DNA of 64,000 nt. It comes from Labilithrix sp. Lineage in GTDB: Bacteria > Myxococcota > Polyangia > Polyangiales > Polyangiaceae. Made by a program: the position numbers and the translations under genes. Below the pieces are notes generated by a model. The model had not been told where the DNA came from and did not search any database. It saw only the letters and a list, made by a program, of their open reading frames with translations. Each line of letters opens with the position of its first letter. The first letter of the stretch is position 1. Below are positions 58,177 to 64,000 of the stretch, one piece after another. The DNA is taken from contig JAQBQL010000001.1 of NCBI GenBank assembly GCA_028287035.1, positions 1 through 64,000 of the forward strand, given 5' to 3'.

Positions 58177-59929
58177 ACGGATTCGGGGCCATCGGTGAGG
58201 GCGCTTCCTCGGCCGGCTTCGGCTCGGCGGAGGACGCGGGCGGCGCTGACACCGGGCGCTTGCGCCGCTTCACGGGAGGCGCGGACGGCGCGGCGCTCGC
58301 CGGAGCGCTCGACGAGACGCTGCTTGCCGCGACGGAGGCGCCGCCCGTGCTCGACGCCGGCGCAGGACCCGACGAGGCGGCCGTGCCCGGGCTCGTGAGC
58401 GCGGCGGTCGGGCCGAGCCCCGCGCTGGGAGCCGCGCTCGGCGGGGAGCCGGCGACCATCTCGGCCGCCCCGTTGGCGCTCGAGGCAGAGGCGGCCTTCG
58501 AGGTCCGGTCTCGTGACTCGCGCTTGCCGAGCACGAACCCGCCGACCGCGCACGCGCCGATGATGCCGAAGATCGCGACGAGCGTCCCCCAGCGCCGCCG
58601 CTCGGCGCGGACCGCGAGCCTCGCGTCGCGCATCGTGTCGGGCGCCACGTCGTGCCGCCCGAGGAGCGGATCCATGACCGGCGGCGTGCCGGGCATCGCG
58701 ACCCCGCTCGCCGACGACGACGCGCCGTGCGGCCAGGGCAGGGGATCGGTGCGCCGTGCGACGCTGCCGTCACGTCGCGCGACCCCGGCCCCGCTCGCGT
58801 CCCCGCGACCCATCTCGATGGGCGTCGCCGCCGCGGTGCGGAGGGCGTCGTTCGAGAAGCCCGGGATGGCCGGGTCCGAGCCCGCGTTCGGCACCGTGCG
58901 CTTGGAATCGGAGTCGTCGACGCCCGACCGCCCTTGGGGATGCGCGTTCTGCGCCGCGAGAAACCCCTGGGACGTGAAGATCTCGGTGTCGCCCACCGCG
59001 TCGACGGCGTGCGGCGTGTTGACGATGACGGCGGTGTGTCGTCCCGTCCCGTCCGCCATCACCTGCGGGTACGCCTCGAGGATGCGTCGCGACACGGTCG
59101 ACGCGTCCTTGATGCGCGCGCTGCGATCGTGGACGAGCATCGCGTCGATCACCTTGGCGAGCTCGGCGGGCACCCACGGCGCCGCGTCGTGCAGGAGCTG
59201 CGGGCGCGACGTGAGGATGCCCACGATCGTGCCGTGGTAGCTGCCGCGGTCGGCGAACGGCGGCGCGCCCGCGAGCGCCTCGTAGAGCACCGCGCCGAGC
59301 GACCAGATGTCGGCGCGGCCGTCGGTGTCGTCCTTGCCCTCGGCCTGCTCGGGGGACATGTAGAGCGGCGTTCCGATCGGAGCGCCGCTGCCGGTGATGC
59401 GCGCGCCGCCGACCTCGTTCAGGACCTTCGACACGCCGAAGTCGAGCAGCTTGACGAGCAGCGAGCCGTTGTCGCGCGTCGTGAGGAACACGTTGGCCGG
59501 CTTCAGATCGCGGTGGATGACGCCGGCGGCGTGCGCCTTCTCGAGGCCCCGCGCCATCTGGTGCGCCATCATCACGCCGCTCACGAGGTCGAGCCGCTTG
59601 TCGCGCTCGAGGCGGCTCTGCAGGTCCTCGCCCGCGAGGTACTCCATGACCATGTAGAGGCCGACCCGCTGGTCGGCGCCGACGTCGAACACGTCCACGA
59701 TGTGCTCGCTGTGGATCTGACCGAGCGCGCGGGCCTCGCGGCGGAAGCGAGCGACGATGAGCTCGCTCTCCTTCATGGTCTTGTCGATCAGCTTGATCGC
59801 GACCTTCTTGCCGAGGTCCATGTGGATCGCTTCACAAACGACGCCCATGCCGCCGATGCCGAGCACCCGACGAATCTCGTACTTTCCACCGACGGCGAGG
59901 CCGACGAGGGAGCTGTACGTGGCGGCCAT
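58166..59929 (-). CDS. Transmembrane Ser/Thr protein kinase
   Basis: 587 residues. Kinase domain at 17-285: GIGGMG loop, Lys46 (VAIK), 'HRDLKPAN' with Asp141, DFG 163-165, 'SPEQ' where APEQ is usual. A spacer of ~150 residues leads to one membrane helix near 445-465 ('LVAIFGIIGACAVGGFVLG'), then about 120 residues of Ala/Ser/Pro tail ending in 'APNPFTE'. Typical PknB-like myxobacterial receptor kinase with an unstructured outer part rather than PASTA repeats. The start at 59929 lacks a strong ribosome site. It converges on the PLP-enzyme gene with an 11-base overlap. Confidence 0.92.
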
Positions 59930-60096
59930 GAGGATTTGCTGAGCGCTCCGTAGGAAGAGAAGTTCGCGTCGCCGAACGAACGGCGCCGCCCTCGATGATA
60001 CGGCGTCCGAGGGTGCGGGTACCCCTCAGGAATGCGATCGCCACGCTGTTTGAAACGAAACCCCGCGTTCCCGCAGTGCGCCCGTGTGGGAGCCGG

Positions 60097-62067
60097 TCAG
60101 TCTTCCTGCGCGCGCAGCTTCGCGAGGACGGTCAGGTCCTCGAGCGAGGAGGTGTCGCCCTTCGTCTCGTTCCCGGCGGCCACGTCCTTCAGGAAGCGGC
60201 GCATGATCTTGCCCGACCGGGTCTTCGGCAGCGTGTCCGTGAACCGGATCGAGTCGGGACGGGCGAACTTGCCGATCTCCTTGTCGATGTGGGCGAGGAG
60301 CGAGGCCTTCACGTCGTGGTGCGCCTCGACGCCCGCCTTGAGGGTGACGAACACGACGAGCGCCTGGCCCTTCAGGTCGTCGGGCCGGCCGACCGCCGCC
60401 GCCTCCGCCACGTGCGGGTGGCTCACGAGGGCGCTCTCGATCTCCGCGGTGCCGATGCGATGCCCCGCGATGTTCAGCACGTCGTCGATGCGCCCGACCA
60501 CCCAGAAGTAGCCGTCCTCGTCCTGCCGCGCGCCGTCGCCCGTGAAGTACACGCCGGGCATCTGGCTCCAGTAGGCCTCCTGGAAGCGGGCGTCGTCCTT
60601 GTAGAGCGTCCGCGCCATCGACGGCCAGGGCCTCCGGATGACGAGCTTGCCGCCCTCGTTCGGGGCCGTCGCCGCCGCATCGTCCTTCACGACGGCGATG
60701 TCGACGCCGAACATCGGCAGGCCGGTCGCCCCCGGCTTCGAGTAGCAGGCGCCGGGAAGGGTGGTCAGCATGATCGAGCCGGTCTCGGTCTGCCACCAGG
60801 TGTCCACGATGGGGCAGCGGCCGCCGCCGACCATGCGGTGGTACCAGGTCCAGGCCTCGGGGTTGATCGGCTCGCCGACCGAGCCGAGGAGGCGGAGGCT
60901 CGACAGATCGCTCTTCTGCAGCCACTCGTCGCCGGCGCGGATGAACGCGCGGATGGCGGTCGGCGCCGTGTAGAGGATGGTGACGCCGTGCTTCTCGATG
61001 AGCTTCCAGAAGCGGCCCCAGTCGGGCTGGTTCGGCGCGCCCTCGTACATGAAGCACGAGGCGCCGCACGAGAGCGGGCCGTACACGAAGTAGCTGTGGC
61101 CGGTGACCCAGCCCACGTCCGCGGTGCACCAGTAGAGGTCGTTCGCGCGGAGATCGAAGACGTACTTCGACGTGACGTGCGCGCCGGCGAGGTAGCCGGC
61201 GCTCGTGTGGAGGACGCCCTTCGGCTTCCCGGTGGAGCCCGAGGTGTACAGGATGAAGAGCGGGTGCTCGGCGTCGAACGCCGGCGGGTTCTTGGCGAGC
61301 TCGAGGGACGCTGCGGCGGGCGTCTTGTCGAGCAGGTCGTTCCACCAGACGTCGCGGCCTTCCTTCATCGTCACGCCGGCCTGCTCGCCGATGCGCTTCA
61401 CGACGACCACGTGCTCGATGGTCTTCGCCTTGTCGAGGGCCTGGTCGACCATCTTCTTCAGCGGGACGACGGACCCCCGGCGCCAGGCGCCGTCCTGGGT
61501 GAGGAGCACCTTGGCCGCGCAGTCGTTGATGCGGTCGCTGATGGCCTCCGAGCTGAACCCGCCGAAGATGACGGAGTGCGTCGCGCCGATGCGCGCGCAG
61601 GCGAGCATCGCGATCGCCGCTTCCGGGACCATACCCATGTAGATCGCCACGCGGTCGCCCGCGGCCACGCCGAGGTCCGTGAGGGCTGCCGCGAGGCGCA
61701 CGACCTCGTGATGGAGCTCGAAGTAGGTGAGCGTGCGGGTGTCGCCGGGCTCGCCCTCCCAGACGATGGCAGCGCGGCGCGGCGACGTCGCGAGGTGGCG
61801 ATCGAGGCAGCTCTCGCTGACGTTCAGCGTGGCGCCGACGAAGAACTTCGCGTGCGGCAGCTCCCACTCGGAGAACGTCTTCCACGGGGTGCGGAAGACG
61901 AGGTCCTGGGTCTCCTCGCGCCAGAAGGTGTCCGGGTCGCTGAGCGACAGCTCGTACATCGCACGGTACTTGGCGTGCGACTGCACGTGCGCCTTGGCCG
62001 AGAACTCCTTCGACGGCAGGAAGCGTCTGACTTCCTTCTGATGGGACTCGATGCTGTCGCTCATCAT
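60097..62067 (-). CDS. acs: Acetyl-CoA synthetase
   Basis: 656 residues, normal for Acs. 'LFILYTSGSTGKPKGVLHT' is the AMP-binding P-loop, with 'CTADVGWVTGHSYFVYGPL', 'DTWWQTETGSIM' and the C-terminal 'LPKTRSGKIMRR' whose Lys is the known acetylation site controlled by Pat/CobB-type enzymes. It makes acetyl-CoA from acetate and ATP via acetyl-AMP. Starts with two Met codons (62067, 62064). Divergent from a thioesterase gene about 110 bases away. The 167-base stretch between its stop and the upstream-facing kinase start (59930-60096) shows nothing recognisable. Confidence 0.97.
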   Translation of the reverse strand: MMSDSIESHQKEVRRFLPSKEFSAKAHVQSHAKYRAMYELSLSDPDTFWREETQDLVFRTPWKTFSEWELPHAKFFVGATLNVSESCLDRHLATSPRRAAIVWEGEPGDTRTLTYFELHHEVVRLAAALTDLGVAAGDRVAIYMGMVPEAAIAMLACARIGATHSVIFGGFSSEAISDRINDCAAKVLLTQDGAWRRGSVVPLKKMVDQALDKAKTIEHVVVVKRIGEQAGVTMKEGRDVWWNDLLDKTPAAASLELAKNPPAFDAEHPLFILYTSGSTGKPKGVLHTSAGYLAGAHVTSKYVFDLRANDLYWCTADVGWVTGHSYFVYGPLSCGASCFMYEGAPNQPDWGRFWKLIEKHGVTILYTAPTAIRAFIRAGDEWLQKSDLSSLRLLGSVGEPINPEAWTWYHRMVGGGRCPIVDTWWQTETGSIMLTTLPGACYSKPGATGLPMFGVDIAVVKDDAAATAPNEGGKLVIRRPWPSMARTLYKDDARFQEAYWSQMPGVYFTGDGARQDEDGYFWVVGRIDDVLNIAGHRIGTAEIESALVSHPHVAEAAAVGRPDDLKGQALVVFVTLKAGVEAHHDVKASLLAHIDKEIGKFARPDSIRFTDTLPKTRSGKIMRRFLKDVAAGNETKGDTSSLEDLTVLAKLRAQED

Positions 62068-62177
62068 TTTTTTCTACCACCAGGGGACGACGGAGATTTG
62101 ACCGAGTGCGTCTCACCGCGTTTGCGCAGCGCGTCATGCGCGAGACGCCACGCCTTCGTCTACGATGCCGTGTGCCG

Positions 62178-62600
62178 ATGCCCACCCTCGACGAGCTCCG
62201 TGCGTTCCTCGCCGCCGAGTTCCCGCAGGCGTCGCTGGAGCTCGTGTCCGCCGCGGGCGGCGTCGCGGTCGGACGCCTCTCGGTGGAGCTCGGTCACCTG
62301 CGCCCCGGCGGCACGGTCTCCGGCCCGGCCATGATGACGCTCGCCGACGCCGTCACCTACATGGCCCTGCTCTCGCGTATCGGGATCGTGCCGCTCGCCG
62401 TCACGACGAGCCTCAGCATCTCGTTCCTCAAGAAGCCCAGGGCCGATCGCGCGGTGCGCGCGGAGGCGACGATGCTCGACGTCGGTCCCTTGCTGGCGTT
62501 CGCCGACGTGAAGATCGTGAGCGAGGCGGAGGACGGCGGCGCAGGCGACCTCGTCGCTCACGCTTCGGTCACCTACGCAATCCCGCCGCCGCGGCCCTGA
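62178..62600 (+). CDS. PaaI-type hotdog thioesterase
   Basis: About 140 residues from ATG 62178; the frame is open back to a GTG at 62106, but the shorter form has the usual family length. 'LGHLRPGGTVSGPAMMTLADAVTYMALLSRIG' (in pieces) is the hotdog core helix with Gly-Gly and acidic Asp, and 'AVTTSLSISFLKKPRADRAVRAEA' the following strands. PaaI-like enzymes hydrolyse acyl-CoA thioesters. It faces away from acs, and a role in CoA release is likely but the substrate is unknown. No clear ribosome site. Confidence 0.8.
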   Translation: MPTLDELRAFLAAEFPQASLELVSAAGGVAVGRLSVELGHLRPGGTVSGPAMMTLADAVTYMALLSRIGIVPLAVTTSLSISFLKKPRADRAVRAEATMLDVGPLLAFADVKIVSEAEDGGAGDLVAHASVTYAIPPPRP

Positions 62601-62697
62601 GCGCTCGGCGCAAGCGGAGGCGCGAGTAACCGACGCGCGCGCACATGCACGCTGGAAACGTCCTGCGGACGCGACAAAGTGGCCCCGGTCGACGTGC

Positions 62698-63555
62698 ATG
62701 CCGCAGCGGAGCAGGTACGTTGTGCCGTCCTTGCTCACGCGTCGCGCCGTCTCCGGTCTCCCGTCTCTCGCGTCTCTAACGCTCGGGGCTACGATGCTCG
62801 CCGCCGCGTCCGGTTGCGCGAGCGGAGCCCAGCTGCCGCGCGATCCCTCGGAAGGTGACCTGCGCGGGGCGGACGCCGCCGACGCCGGCGAGGCCGAGCC
62901 GACCGACGGCGAGACCTACGCGATCGAGCAGCGCGAGATCTGCGTCGGCTCCGCGGTGAAGAGTGCGGGCGCCCTTGCCGAGAACATCTACTACCGCGCG
63001 GCGCGCCTCGGCGACGGGCGCCTCGTGGTCGGCTACTACGCGTTCTTCTCGGAGGAGCGGCCGTGGGGCAACAACTGGCTCACGTGGACCCTCCTGCCGG
63101 CGATCGCGGTCGACATGGTGTACTCGCACGGCCTCTTCCTCGCGCCCGGGTACCAGCGTGCGGTCAGCGGCAAGGCCGACGTGGAGGGGTTCCGCGTGTT
63201 CTACGACGTGCAGGACGACGGCACCCTGAAGGTGCTCCGGGCGGTCGCCGACGACGTGACGCATTCGCCGGTGTACCTGCCCGCGCTCGACGTGATGCGG
63301 CTCGACCCGGAGCGGCCGACCTTCTACTCGACGGTGTGGAGCCACCAGCTCGGGGGCCGCGGCGTGAAGAAGACCGCCGACCTCGCGTACGTGAAGTGCT
63401 TCGCGCAGGGACGCGTGAGGCCGCTGCCCGAGGCGCTTGCCGAGGAGTACGGGCTCGACCACCGGGCGCGCCCCGCGCACATCGAGGCGTTCGGTGGCCG
63501 GCGGATCGGCGCCCCGCTCGTCAAGACCGCGCGCGCCGACCGCACGCGTCCCTGA
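62698..63555 (+). CDS. Lipoprotein of unknown function
   Basis: 285 residues. The signal peptide is long and basic and ends in a lipobox-like AASGC. An acidic Asp/Ala/Glu linker precedes a domain with 'YYRAARLGDGRLVVGYYAFFSEERPWGNNWLTW' (in pieces), 'VYSHGLFLAPGYQR' and 'VEGFRVFYDVQDDGTL'. No known family was recognised; Trp/Tyr-rich segments and a few His could suggest a carbohydrate- or metal-binding role, but that is weak. It stands alone between the thioesterase gene and a converging gene 16 bases away. Confidence 0.6.
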   Translation: MPQRSRYVVPSLLTRRAVSGLPSLASLTLGATMLAAASGCASGAQLPRDPSEGDLRGADAADAGEAEPTDGETYAIEQREICVGSAVKSAGALAENIYYRAARLGDGRLVVGYYAFFSEERPWGNNWLTWTLLPAIAVDMVYSHGLFLAPGYQRAVSGKADVEGFRVFYDVQDDGTLKVLRAVADDVTHSPVYLPALDVMRLDPERPTFYSTVWSHQLGGRGVKKTADLAYVKCFAQGRVRPLPEALAEEYGLDHRARPAHIEAFGGRRIGAPLVKTARADRTRP

Positions 63556-63571
63556 TCAGCCGAGCGTCACG

Positions 63572-64000
63572 TCACTTCGGGTTGTTGGGCGTGACGGTGC
63601 CGCACGGGAAGCGCGCCGACAGCTTCGGGTTCGCCGTCGTCTTGAGCTCGGTGCACGCCGCGCCCACGAGCTCGAGGGTGCTCGGGTCCTTCAGCTTCCA
63701 GCCGTCGGGCGTGTTGTAGGGGAGGGTCTTGCCGTCGAGCGTGACCGTGCCCTGTGCCTCGGAGCCCGCCTGCACCTTGCCGTTCAACACGAACGTGCAC
63801 GTGCGCGCATCGAGGACGATCTTCTCGAGGGCGTCGACGAGCTGCGTCGGGGTCGACGGGAGGATGGCCCCCGCGTCGCCGGTGGCGGGGTTCTGGCCCT
63901 GGCCCGCGTTGGCGACCGCCTTGAAGTGCGCCTGGGCCTGCGGGGTCGTGTCACCGATGGCGATGACGAATGTCTTGATGCTCTGCCCGAACGCCTGCTG
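63572..64000 (-). CDS. C-terminal part of a VWA-domain secreted protein (partial)
   Basis: The frame is open from the stop at 63572 to the right edge (143 residues), so the true start lies outside. The first visible residues 'FGQSIKTFVIAIGD' and then 'LVDALEKIVLDARTCTFVLNG' match the last strands and helix of a von Willebrand A-like domain, followed by an Ig-like tail with 'TPDGWKLKDPSTLELVGAACTELK' (in pieces) and two late cysteines. The tail resembles myxobacterial secreted VWA proteins that place a Cys-containing beta domain after VWA. An internal GTG at 63790 is not a credible start because homology-like sequence continues upstream. Confidence 0.6.
   Translation of the reverse strand, partial: QQAFGQSIKTFVIAIGDTTPQAQAHFKAVANAGQGQNPATGDAGAILPSTPTQLVDALEKIVLDARTCTFVLNGKVQAGSEAQGTVTLDGKTLPYNTPDGWKLKDPSTLELVGAACTELKTTANPKLSARFPCGTVTPNNPK

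Overview
The window is GC-rich, tightly packed bacterial chromosome with about 49 protein-coding genes. No rRNA, tRNA, CRISPR array, insertion sequence or prophage gene was seen. The gene content points to Myxococcota, probably the Polyangia side (inference, no marker tree was possible). It shows eukaryote-type Ser/Thr kinases with Ala/Ser/Pro-rich extracellular tails, an FHA-sigma54 activator, a zinc-ribbon/TPR giant, many secreted lipoproteins, an AgmX-like protein and a complete minor pilin-PilY1 operon. No intergenic gap exceeds 300 bases; the longest are about 160-220 bases and those with visible structure are listed.

Layout. 1-2616: end of a probable kinase gene, a secreted PEGA-like membrane protein and an ABC-type periplasmic binding protein. 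2733-5344: comM and recA. 5450-8929: a Cys-rich lipoprotein, a divergent NmrA/LysR pair with a candidate operator, and a lipoprotein with a hydrolase-like motif. 9097-13507: an FHA-sigma54 activator converging on a lipoprotein-flippase operon. 13559-21745 (minus): fimT-pilV-pilW-pilX-pilY1 plus a lipoprotein, coupled by short overlaps or small gaps. 21941-27804: lipoprotein, a divergent RNase HII-like protein, dksA and uvrA. 27963-31859: 1298-residue zinc-ribbon/TPR protein. 31864-36699 (minus): DUF4350-moxR-DUF58-ksgA, all with 4-base or ~10-base junctions. 36799-42151: a small charged protein and two very large secreted beta-propeller-like proteins. 42164-47371: mutS, a REC-GGDEF protein and a Ser/Thr kinase fused to a macro domain. 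47423-53989: GT-C-like membrane glycosyltransferase, gcvH, gcvT, a methyltransferase, metK and an AgmX-like membrane pair. 54045-59929: adhC, glnA, glnB, a PLP enzyme and a second Ser/Thr kinase. 60097-64000: acs, a thioesterase, a lipoprotein and the C-terminal part of a von Willebrand-type protein that runs off the window.

How the parts fit. Nitrogen assimilation (glnB-glnA), one-carbon metabolism (gcvT, gcvH, metK, formaldehyde-type adhC) and acetate activation (acs) are ordinary core functions. DNA maintenance is well represented (recA, comM, mutS, uvrA). Surface biology (pili, secreted propellers, flippase, glycosyltransferase, many lipoproteins) and phospho-signalling (two kinases plus a partial one, FHA activator, diguanylate cyclase) form the lineage-specific layer.

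The most unusual items are the kinase-macro domain fusion, the RNase HII-like protein whose tail overlaps an opposing gene by 119 bases, a two-copy hairpin repeat family, the lysine-rich tail on MetK and the paired giant propeller proteins.
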